From the NCBI GenBank assembly GCA_021604825.1, contig BQJS01000150.1, forward strand, positions 1-12,172: a DNA stretch of 12,172 nucleotides, in the 5' to 3' direction. This DNA is from Phycisphaerae bacterium. Lineage in GTDB: Bacteria; Planctomycetota; Phycisphaerae; UBA1845. Shown piece after piece: positions 5,814 through 12,172 of the stretch. The notes beneath the pieces were generated by a model, which was not told the origin of the DNA, did no database searches, and worked only from the letters and a program-made list of their open reading frames with translations. Each line of letters begins with the position of its first letter. The first letter of the stretch is position 1. Both the position numbers and the translations under genes were made by a program.

Positions 5814-6830
5814 TCAACTCGCTTGGGTGGCCTTTCGTTGCGCTTTTCTTTCTTCCGGCGTAACGACAATCATGGTGTGCGTTGTCTTGATTCTGGACTC
5901 AACGTCTCTGGTGGTTCCGGGGCTGGTACCATCGGTCTTGCCTACGAGGTTCATGCTGAACTCTTCGGTCTGGGTCACGTACTCGCCTCGATTGACATCG
6001 AATGTGGCGGTCCCTTTGGCGTGTCCATCCTTGAGCGAAAGCGACATGCCAAACATCCGCGCTTTGCCCTTGTTGTCGTCCATCTCCTTCATCTTTACTT
6101 CGTACGACACATCGACAACCAGCTTCCCATCGCGCTCGCCGATGAAATCAACTTTGCATTGGTATGTGCGCAAGCTGTCCTTCTGATAAATGCTCGGCTG
6201 AATCGATGTCGCCGCCCATGTGTCGCCAACTTTGACTTTCTTGTTGGGATACAAACACGCGTGCGAATCATTCCAGTAGAACCGCGTGCGGGCGTCGGTC
6301 AATTCCTCTTCCAACTGAACGAAAAGCATCCCGCCAGCCGCTGCTTCTTCGACGGCTGCGTAGAGTTCATCGATTCCCTTGGACGCGGTAACCTGCCCCT
6401 TGTTATCAAGCTCGAAGCTCAGCGACTTACCGAGCATGGGGCCGAGCGCTGCTGCCAACGGATCGGCATCGTCGGTCGGATCGTCCGTGTCAGAGTCGAA
6501 ACTGGCAGGCGCTTGCGCCGTTTCCATAAACATCGCCACGCGATCAAACGTAAGCGTCACACGCGATGCGCCATTGGCAGTTCCTTTGCCAGATTCTCGC
6601 TTGACAGTGCGGAGTCGCGTTGACTTCCGCGTGACACCCTCTTCTCCGAAGAAACCGCCGCGCGAGAATGTCTCGATGTCATCATTCATCTCAACAAACT
6701 GGGACGTGCCCGAAGACGTATTTCGCGAAAGCATGACCTCCGCCGGCTCGTCGCCGTTGGCGTCATTACCGCAATAAGTTGCTGCCACCAAGACGATCAA
6801 AGCGCCGAGTTTTGATTTCGTGTTTGACAT
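5814..6830 (-). CDS. Exported DUF6263-like protein of unknown function
   Basis: A 338-aa protein with an N-terminal signal peptide (about residues 1-26, hydrophobic core LGALIVLVAATY). The mature part is beta-rich: an N-terminal segment with a polar Asp-rich stretch (about 111-123), a central KSLSFELDNKGQVTASKGID strand pair (about 135-154), the motif LYPNKKVKVGDTW (about 193-205), and a C-terminal half with GTATFDVNRGEYV (about 273-285). The P-x-K-x-V-x-VGDTW and 'G-x-A-x-FD-x-x-x-G' pattern is like that of DUF6263-type proteins common in planctomycetes, whose function is not established. The family name is from memory. The start at 6830 gives the signal peptide directly but has no good ribosome binding site. 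It begins 42 bp after the stop of the PQQ-propeller gene, so co-transcription is likely. No catalytic residues are recognisable. Confidence 0.85.
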   Translation of the reverse strand: MSNTKSKLGALIVLVAATYCGNDANGDEPAEVMLSRNTSSGTSQFVEMNDDIETFSRGGFFGEEGVTRKSTRLRTVKRESGKGTANGASRVTLTFDRVAMFMETAQAPASFDSDTDDPTDDADPLAAALGPMLGKSLSFELDNKGQVTASKGIDELYAAVEEAAAGGMLFVQLEEELTDARTRFYWNDSHACLYPNKKVKVGDTWAATSIQPSIYQKDSLRTYQCKVDFIGERDGKLVVDVSYEVKMKEMDDNKGKARMFGMSLSLKDGHAKGTATFDVNRGEYVTQTEEFSMNLVGKTDGTSPGTTRDVESRIKTTHTMIVVTPEERKAQRKATQAS

Positions 6831-6872
6831 GGGTCGTTACCGATTTTTCTTGTTGGTTTTCAGACTACTGAA

Positions 6873-8093
6873 CTAGTCAGCGGATTTAGCCGGACCGCCC
6901 TTGAGATCCAGGCAGATCACGCGCTTCATGTTGCGGGCGAATAGCTTGCCATTGTCGAGAACCGAAACCGTCCAGCACTTGCCCGACAGAACCTCCGCGT
7001 CGGTGAGGGCTTCAAAACCGCTCGGTGAGACAGGGGCAATCTGCAACCGACCGGATTGCGTCAACAGCAAAAGATGACCGTCGGCCATTACGAGCGTTCC
7101 ATGCTTAACCTTTCGGACCCGCCACTTTTCTTCGCCGGTTTTGAAATCCACACAGGCCAGCGCCTTCTGATCGCAGCTGTACAAATTGCCCTCGTGCAAA
7201 ATGCACGATTGAAACTTGTTCATCAGCACCCGACTCTTCCAAACTTCGGTCGCAACCAGATTCTTGCCGTCGGCTTCGAGCTTGAACAACCCGCACCCGG
7301 TTTCATAACCCGAAGTCAAGAACAGATAGCCATCATGATAAATCGGAGCGGCTGCATTGACCTTGTAGTTGGTTTTCCAGGGAATCCGCGACACCAATCG
7401 TCCCGACTTCGCGTCAACCACGATCGCCGACTCACCTGTGAACCCGACGATGTAACGCTTATCCTTGTATGTAAAAGGATATGGCGTCGAATAACCAGCC
7501 GGGTCGTCGCCCGTGTGCCACTTCTTGGCACCGGTAATTCGATCGAACGCGATCAGCGCCCCCTCGTTATTTCCAGCGGACGAAATCGCCAGATCGCCTT
7601 CAATCAATACCGAACCACTGTAACCCCACGTTGGCGCATGGTTGAATTGATGGCTCCAAACATCCTTACCCGTCTCGGCGTCAACACAAACCAGCTTGCC
7701 GCTTGCGCCTTGAATGTAGACCTTACCGTGTGCAACGGTGGGAGTCGCGCGGGTGCCATCTCCAAAACTGTCGCGAAATGCCGGTCCGAATCGGTTGAGC
7801 CAGTTTACCTTCCCCGTCTTGGCGTCGAGGCAATACAACGTCTGCTGATCCTCGCTCGTCCCACAGGTGTACAACTTATCACCCACCACTGCGAACGAAC
7901 TGAACGCCGAACCAATATCACGTTCCCAAACGAGCGGGATCGGTTCCTTCCACTCCTTGACGAATCCCGTCTCGCGGCTGATACCATCGTAGTTGGCGCC
8001 GCGAAAACAGGTCCAGTCCGCCATGGCCATTTGGCCTGCACAAAACGATGCGGACACAAATGCCGCGATTGCGATTAACTTTCGATTCTGCAT
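6873..8093 (-). CDS. Exported PQQ-repeat beta-propeller protein (BamB-like fold)
   Basis: A 406-aa protein with a signal peptide (about 1-25, cleavage after AMA) followed at once by WTCFRGANYDGIS, the planctomycete version of the W-x-x-FRG-x-x-x-DG opening of these propellers. Blades are recognisable by repeated 'G-K-L-x-C-x-D-A-x-T-G-x-x-x-W' units: TLYCLDAKTGKVNW (about 85-98), GKLVCVDAETGKDVW (132-146), GALIAFDRITGAKKW (178-192), SAIVVDAKSGRLV (222-234) and LACVDFKTGEEKW (312-324). This fold is shared by PQQ dehydrogenases and the scaffold protein BamB. No dehydrogenase catalytic residues or heme site are seen and the protein is short, so a binding or scaffolding role outside the cytoplasm is more likely. 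The start at 8093 is chosen because GGAG (8100-8103) stands 6 bases before it; ATG at 8099 or GTG at 8105 would overlap that site. The gene lies 119 bp after the permease stop. Confidence 0.9.
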   Translation of the reverse strand: MQNRKLIAIAAFVSASFCAGQMAMADWTCFRGANYDGISRETGFVKEWKEPIPLVWERDIGSAFSSFAVVGDKLYTCGTSEDQQTLYCLDAKTGKVNWLNRFGPAFRDSFGDGTRATPTVAHGKVYIQGASGKLVCVDAETGKDVWSHQFNHAPTWGYSGSVLIEGDLAISSAGNNEGALIAFDRITGAKKWHTGDDPAGYSTPYPFTYKDKRYIVGFTGESAIVVDAKSGRLVSRIPWKTNYKVNAAAPIYHDGYLFLTSGYETGCGLFKLEADGKNLVATEVWKSRVLMNKFQSCILHEGNLYSCDQKALACVDFKTGEEKWRVRKVKHGTLVMADGHLLLLTQSGRLQIAPVSPSGFEALTDAEVLSGKCWTVSVLDNGKLFARNMKRVICLDLKGGPAKSAD

Positions 8094-8174
8094 GAACATC
8101 TCCACCCACCAAAATTATTAAACACCGAACCCGAAAGGATAGGCATCTCTTCTCGATGAAACAAGCCGTCTACA

Positions 8175-8209
8175 CGATTCCATACGATTCATGATTCTCC
8201 TTGGAATCG
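8175..8209. repeat. Cluster of GATTC half-sites between the permease and propeller genes
   Basis: On the plus strand CGATTC at 8175-8180 and 8185-8190, GATTC at 8193-8197, and the inverted form GAATCG at 8204-8209. The outermost pair makes a 7-bp inverted repeat (CGATTCC / GGAATCG). Repeats spaced about one helical turn upstream of a gene could be an operator, or the outer pair a hairpin after the permease stop. Chance cannot be excluded. Confidence 0.2.
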
Positions 8210-8212
8210 GCA

Positions 8213-11200
8213 CTACTCACTACGCAACGCGGAGAGCATCGGTGATCGAAGCGTCGGAAGCAGCGCCACCAACCCCGTCACCACGCCAGCGAATACCACG
8301 CCAACCAACACCCAAACCAGAGACGCCCACGGAATGACGTCCACCCGATCCAAAAGCTGCGGCGACACCGCGACGATCGCAGCCACCACCGCCGACGCAA
8401 TCCCTACGGCTACCAACATCACATTTTCTAGTAGCACACTTGATCCGATCATCGATTCCGTGAAACCCAACGCCCGCATCAACGCCAATTCGCGCCGCCG
8501 CTCCCACACATTGCGAAGCAGGACAGCCGTCAAACCGAACGACCCCAAAACCAGCCCCATTCCGCCTAGCGTTTGAAATGTCGAGAGGTACGTGTTCTGC
8601 ACCGAAAAATACTCACGCAGCCGCACCGCCGATTCTTGAACGTCCAAACCGAAATCGGCTAGGCCTTTTTCCAGAATCGATTCAACCGGGTGGTCCGAAT
8701 CGCTCGGAGCGTCGATTAAGAAAAACGCCCCGCCGCTCCTCGTTGGATACAACTTGCGAAACGTGTCGGCGTGAATGACCAGTTCGCTTTGAAGGACGCT
8801 GCCCTTGAGCAGGGCGACGAATCGCAATGTCACATCGCGTCCGCCCCCGTCTTGGATCACGACATCTTTCCCCAACCCCGAATGCATCTGCCATTTGACG
8901 ACGGCTTCATCACCGATGACGGGAATTGCGCCGTCATCGAATTCGATGCGCAATGCCATCCACGGATTATTCGATTCCACCGAACTCGCATCGGTGACAG
9001 CGCTGAAATTGAATCCACCGCGTTCGATCAAGACATCGGGCGCGCCGATGATTCGTGGCTGGGTGGGTACATATAAATTCTGGCAACTCGTTTCGTCACC
9101 TGGAAGCAACGAAAACGGGATGATCTTGCACTTTGCTAGTTGATCGTCCGACGCCGAATCGAATCCCAGCGACTCACGACCTTTCGCCGTAGCCAGCGAA
9201 TACGGCAGCGACACATCGGATTCGGCGACGAGATTGAAACCGCCAGCCGAATGCGTTGAAGCGGTATCCACATTGAGTCGAAACGCCTGCAATGACAGAA
9301 CCAGAAACGCCCCGCAAGCAATCAGTGCGCTGGTCAAGATGCTTCGACCGGGGTGGCGGGCAGCATTACGCACGCCAAGTTGAATCCACGCCTGCTTGGA
9401 ATTGACCTTGAGCGTCCTCGTCGAGAACAACGCTGCCCCAAAGAACCCCAACATCGCCGCAAGCGTCGCCGACCCCGATCCGAAAAAAGCACCGGCCTGT
9501 GCGATTCCATCGAGACCCATGCCAAACACCGCAGTCACTATCGCCACGATCAAACATGCCGTCGAACCAATAAGCCATCGCCGACGCAATGAGGACTGTC
9601 GCCGCGGACCGCTTTGGACGTTGGTCCCGCTCAGCAGGGCTGAAGGTGCCACGTTGAGACACCCGCGCTGTGCTCGAGCAATCGAAATCAGCGACACAAT
9701 AACACCCAGCACGCCACCAGCCGTCAACGAAATCCATGAGAAGTGCAGATTCAAAAATGGTGCGTTGACGGCATCAGACCACCACGACTTCAGACCAGCC
9801 AGCATCAGCCACGAATAACCATACGCACCGGCCAAGCCGATCGCACTGCCGACGACCGCAACGACCAACCCTTCCGAAATCAGATGCCGGCGGATCTTTG
9901 CATCCATAAAACCAACCGCCGCCAACAATCCGATTTCCCGGCTGCGCCTCTCAACATTCAACCGCGAAAGCAGCAAGACCAGCATCATCGACGACGCCAG
10001 CAAAAAGAAACTGAACGCAACAAACAGCATGCCGAAATCCGTACTGCCCGCGCCAGCCGCCAGCGCATTATCGCGAACGGGTAGAATCTGAAGACGCGCC
10101 GCATTCAAGTCGAGTTTCTTGGTCAGCGCCGTGCGCAATTCGTCTGCGAATAATTCGACGTCGGCATCTGCAGGCGGGCGAAATCGCAGTGACGTGTAGC
10201 GGCCATGCGGACTTTCGGGATCGTGCCAGAGACGCAGGCCATCCTCCAAGCTGACGATCGCCTTGGGGACGGCTCGATACTTATCCCAATAATCTTCGTC
10301 GCGATCTTTGATTCGCTTCAAATCAACGGGGAACGGAGGATCCCAATCGGACACCTTCGCCGCATCGGTGATGCCAGGGTAGGCTGGCGTTAGTCCGCGA
10401 TCGATCGCCGCGCCGGACATCGCCACGCTCGCGACCAATTCAAATTCTGCGGTGCGTTCGTCAAGTGCCCCATCATCTTGCAAGTCGTAGTAGTCGACTT
10501 GCACGCGTTCGCCGACAGCCGCTCCCAACGCATCCATCGCCCATTCATTGAGCACAATCTTACGGGGTCCAAACTCGCCGACCGTCCCTTTCGAAGTCGG
10601 CATGGATGAAAGCGTAAAACTGTCGCTACCAAGTGCGACTACTGTCGAATAAGGGATGCTGACTTCTTCACCGCCCCGTTGAATGCGGATTGCGTTGGCG
10701 AGGTTGGCCATCACGGGCTCGGCGGTGGTTTGCAAATCTTTTGCGACGGAATTCACCAACGCCTCAATCGCCGGATCGATCAACAATTGATCCGATTCAA
10801 TCGACACGTAGCGAAGATCGGCATCGGTGCGCACGGTCAATCCGACATCCGCGAGTTTCAGCCGCGATTGGATCAATTCGCCGATGTCCACGACATCCGT
10901 TGCGGTGTCACCATGGTCCGCCTGTGCGAACAGAATTGCGTTGGCTTTACCGGGCTGTTCAAGTTGACGTTGCAACAACTCGCGCGATACGAATGCGTTT
11001 CGCGGGGATTGCTGTTGAGGACTCAGCGCGATGCCAGCCAACCCGTCATCGGCTACGATCGCCAGGACCGTCAGTCGCATGCGCGTGGTAACATCGTCCC
11101 GCCGCCCCAGCAACGTATCCGTCGCGATGGGAGACGCCTTGCCCAGACGCAACAACACCGCATCCCCCACCGCCGCACCCAACTCAGCCGCGAGCGATTC

Positions 11201-11602
11201 GTTGAGCACGACTTCGCGTCCAACCGGCGCAAGCGGCGCACTTGCGACGTCATCGGCATCGAACGCCCAGAACTGATCGTCAATCCCCCAGATCGAAGTC
11301 CGGTTCACCCGCGCTTCGCTGCTTGCATGTACCGCACTGCCGCGCACCGTGATGACCGACGCGGCAATCGCCTCCGGTGTCTCAGCCAGGCACTCGTCAG
11401 CCAGTTCTTCACGAAAGAACCGTCCCGCCATCGCCGCAACATCAACCCGCCCCAACCGTCGCAGGGCTTCTTGGCGCAGACTGCCGCGCACCGAATCGCC
11501 CACGATCATCGAACCGGCCAGCACGGCTACGCCCACCGCGACACCAAGCATGACGGCGAAATGTTCAAACCGGTAAAATGACAGACTGCGTCGCAGAAAC
11601 AT
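8213..11602 (-). CDS. FtsX/LolE-type ABC transporter permease, 10 predicted membrane segments
   Basis: A complete 1129-aa inner-membrane permease. One N-terminal membrane helix (about 14-34) is followed by a large extracytoplasmic domain (35-520), then a three-helix FtsX domain (about 523-546, 579-600, 622-643) with the cytoplasmic coupling sequence RLNVERRSREIGLLAAVGF. Two central helices (about 676-698, 706-727), another helix (755-775), a second extracytoplasmic domain (about 776-1005) and a second three-helix FtsX domain (about 1010-1030, 1060-1080, 1093-1117) with NVWERRRELALMRALGF complete it. The ERRxELxLxxALGF signature before a helix is typical of this superfamily (LolC/E, MacB, YbbP-like), whose members extract lipids or substrates from the membrane or transmit ATPase-driven motion rather than forming channels. 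No ATP-binding partner is encoded in the window. ATG 11602 is the only usable start (an in-frame stop lies about 36 bases upstream with no alternative between), and it lacks a ribosome binding site. The substrate is unknown. Confidence 0.93.
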   Translation of the reverse strand: MFLRRSLSFYRFEHFAVMLGVAVGVAVLAGSMIVGDSVRGSLRQEALRRLGRVDVAAMAGRFFREELADECLAETPEAIAASVITVRGSAVHASSEARVNRTSIWGIDDQFWAFDADDVASAPLAPVGREVVLNESLAAELGAAVGDAVLLRLGKASPIATDTLLGRRDDVTTRMRLTVLAIVADDGLAGIALSPQQQSPRNAFVSRELLQRQLEQPGKANAILFAQADHGDTATDVVDIGELIQSRLKLADVGLTVRTDADLRYVSIESDQLLIDPAIEALVNSVAKDLQTTAEPVMANLANAIRIQRGGEEVSIPYSTVVALGSDSFTLSSMPTSKGTVGEFGPRKIVLNEWAMDALGAAVGERVQVDYYDLQDDGALDERTAEFELVASVAMSGAAIDRGLTPAYPGITDAAKVSDWDPPFPVDLKRIKDRDEDYWDKYRAVPKAIVSLEDGLRLWHDPESPHGRYTSLRFRPPADADVELFADELRTALTKKLDLNAARLQILPVRDNALAAGAGSTDFGMLFVAFSFFLLASSMMLVLLLSRLNVERRSREIGLLAAVGFMDAKIRRHLISEGLVVAVVGSAIGLAGAYGYSWLMLAGLKSWWSDAVNAPFLNLHFSWISLTAGGVLGVIVSLISIARAQRGCLNVAPSALLSGTNVQSGPRRQSSLRRRWLIGSTACLIVAIVTAVFGMGLDGIAQAGAFFGSGSATLAAMLGFFGAALFSTRTLKVNSKQAWIQLGVRNAARHPGRSILTSALIACGAFLVLSLQAFRLNVDTASTHSAGGFNLVAESDVSLPYSLATAKGRESLGFDSASDDQLAKCKIIPFSLLPGDETSCQNLYVPTQPRIIGAPDVLIERGGFNFSAVTDASSVESNNPWMALRIEFDDGAIPVIGDEAVVKWQMHSGLGKDVVIQDGGGRDVTLRFVALLKGSVLQSELVIHADTFRKLYPTRSGGAFFLIDAPSDSDHPVESILEKGLADFGLDVQESAVRLREYFSVQNTYLSTFQTLGGMGLVLGSFGLTAVLLRNVWERRRELALMRALGFTESMIGSSVLLENVMLVAVGIASAVVAAIVAVSPQLLDRVDVIPWASLVWVLVGVVFAGVVTGLVALLPTLRSPMLSALRSE

Positions 11603-11608
11603 GCTGGA

Positions 11609-11637
11609 CGATGGTGCAGGCTGGCCCGTATCGGGTC
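11609..11637 (-). promoter_or_regulatory. Candidate permease promoter implying a leaderless transcript
   Basis: Minus-strand TTGACC (5 of 6 matches to TTGACA, 11632-11637) and, 17 bases further, CACCAT (3 of 6 matches to TATAAT, 11609-11614). Transcription would start at or within a few bases of the ATG at 11602, which agrees with the absence of a Shine-Dalgarno sequence. The -10 match is poor. Confidence 0.25.
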
Positions 11638-11681
11638 AAGTCCCCATGGCTGTTGAACGCTGGATGTGCAGAACGCTCCGT

Positions 11682-11700
11682 GTGGGCGATTCCGCCCCAC
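11682..11700. repeat. GC-rich hairpin in the divergent intergenic region
   Basis: GTGGGCG and CGCCCCAC pair around a 4-base loop, giving seven GC-rich pairs with one bulged base. There is no T-run on either side, so it is not an intrinsic terminator. It lies about 80 bases upstream of the permease start and could be a regulatory or mRNA structure. Confidence 0.35.
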
Positions 11701-11789
11701 AAATACCCACGCAAAGCCCCCGATTCGGTGCGAAGACAGCCCGAAATTATTGCGCGAGGTCCGGTCTTTCGCCTTGCCTGTACACAGAC

Positions 11790-11834
11790 CGCGGACCATA
11801 ATGCCACGAGTTGGGGGATCATTATGGGACCGCG
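11790..11834. repeat. Long imperfect inverted repeat, possible operator
   Basis: CGCGGACCATAATG (11790-11803) faces CATTATGGGACCGCG (11820-11834) across 16 bases. Thirteen base pairs form, with one mismatch/insertion near the middle. The arms mix AT- and GC-rich halves and there is no following T-run, so a dimeric regulator binding site or a cruciform is more likely than a terminator. It is centrally placed between two divergent genes. Confidence 0.45.
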
Positions 11835-12044
11835 CCGGGGGGTAGTCGGAACCACATGTCCAAACGGGCGAATCCGTAGAAACGGGCTCGCTCCACGCAT
11901 ACGATCTTGCACAGCAATGGGGTTGCTTCGATTTGAGTACCGCCAACCAAGGTTTTTAACGAAACGGTGTTGCCCGTCGGGGCGCGCCGCTACTTGCATA
12001 TTTGGAATTTGAGACGTACCGCTGTTTTGTAATGAGAGGTCATT

Positions 12045-12172
12045 ATGTCAACATTCGGGCAAACAACCAACGTGTTTCGGGCATCGCTGCTAGTCGCCAT
12101 TGCAGCCGTCATCGGATTCGCCAATCAAGCGTCCGCGCAATGCGCATTCTTCGACGACTTCCAACGACCGGA
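12045..12172 (+). CDS. Secreted protein, N-terminal fragment
   Basis: Forty-two codons plus two bases, truncated by the right edge. ATG at 12045 follows GAGAGG (12034-12039) at a 5-base spacing. The product opens MSTFGQTTNVFRASLLVAIA, continues with hydrophobic residues and ends a clear signal peptide at about residue 31 (QASA, cleavage before Gln32). The first mature residues are QCAFFDDFQRP. A 'DDF-x-RP' start after the signal peptide is reminiscent of planctomycete secreted proteins whose first domain is concanavalin-A-like, but too little is visible to assign one. It is divergent from the permease gene and shares the 442-bp regulatory region. Confidence 0.75.
   Translation, partial: MSTFGQTTNVFRASLLVAIAAVIGFANQASAQCAFFDDFQRP

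Larger units (their letters stand above)
11603..12044. other. 442-bp divergent intergenic region
   Basis: Lies between the permease start (minus) and a secreted-protein gene start (plus). Frames in both strands stay open across much of it, but their translations are rich in Arg/Pro/His/Trp and show no fold-like pattern, so no gene is called. It contains a GC-rich hairpin (11682-11700), a candidate permease promoter (about 11609-11637), a long imperfect inverted repeat (11790-11834), and the AGAGG ribosome binding site of the plus-strand gene (12034-12039). No convincing plus-strand promoter was found. Confidence 0.6.

Noticed and set aside
5379..6623. Long plus-strand open frame of 414 codons
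   Set aside because: It crosses a 475-bp intergenic region and then runs antisense to the exported DUF6263-like gene. Its translation is rich in His/Arg/Cys with no domain pattern, while the minus-strand frame has a signal peptide and family-like motifs.
7056..8078. Plus-strand open frame of 340 codons
   Set aside because: Antisense to the beta-propeller gene, with no signal peptide or motif and a composition typical of a shadow frame.
10679..11581. Plus-strand open frame of 300 codons
   Set aside because: Antisense to the N-terminal third of the permease, which has clear membrane and FtsX features. The plus-strand product is Arg/Gln/His-rich and featureless.
11527..12012. Overlapping open frames on both strands in the divergent intergenic region
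   Set aside because: All three candidate frames give Arg/Pro/Trp-rich products without fold-like patterns, overlap one another or the permease start, and have no ribosome binding sites.

Overview
The window looks like a stretch of Planctomycetota chromosome. The evidence is a secreted Cys-rich protein with repeated 'FCCDTEWDAICV' / 'ACC...GxPQGxGxxC' modules and a dockerin-like C-terminus, a short PQQ-type beta-propeller protein opening with the 'W-x-x-FRG-x-N-x-DG' signature usual in planctomycetes, and a DUF6263-like exported protein. The DNA is moderately GC-rich. No tRNA, rRNA, CRISPR array, transposase or phage gene was seen. Function calls rest on motif recognition alone.

Layout. Six genes lie on the minus strand and read right to left; one gene fragment starts on the plus strand at the right edge. 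From right to left on the minus strand: a complete 1129-aa FtsX/LolE-type ABC permease (8213-11602); an exported PQQ-repeat beta-propeller protein (6873-8093); a small exported DUF6263-like protein (5814-6830), 42 bp downstream of the propeller gene and probably co-transcribed with it; a 475-bp gap with a possible decayed ORF, a candidate terminator and a candidate promoter; a 1059-aa secreted multidomain protein (2159-5338) followed by a strong intrinsic terminator; an HDOD-GGDEF signalling protein (378-1901); and the first 48 codons of a probable FAD/NAD(P)-dependent oxidoreductase running off the left edge (1-146). On the right, a 442-bp divergent intergenic region separates the permease from a new plus-strand secreted-protein gene (12045 onward, truncated).

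The most interesting object is the 2159-5338 product. After a signal peptide it carries six Cys-rich modules, six exact 32-residue (96-bp) thrombospondin-type-3-like Ca-binding repeats, then a region with the hallmarks of a clan CD cysteine peptidase (C13 legumain/GPI8 or caspase type) in swapped order: the Cys motif (QSCQSGG) precedes the beta-strand 1 and His motif (GGDHG). It ends in a dockerin-like pair of Ca loops. This suggests a circularly permuted or split C13-like domain. The same region is sprinkled with extra (S/T)NG tripeptides resembling pieces of the neighbouring repeats.

Most genes here act at or outside the cytoplasmic membrane: a permease, two exported proteins, a large secreted Ca-binding protein and another secreted product. 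One cytoplasmic c-di-GMP-type signalling protein and one metabolic oxidoreductase accompany them. Apart from the propeller/DUF6263 pair there is no clear sign that they form one pathway.
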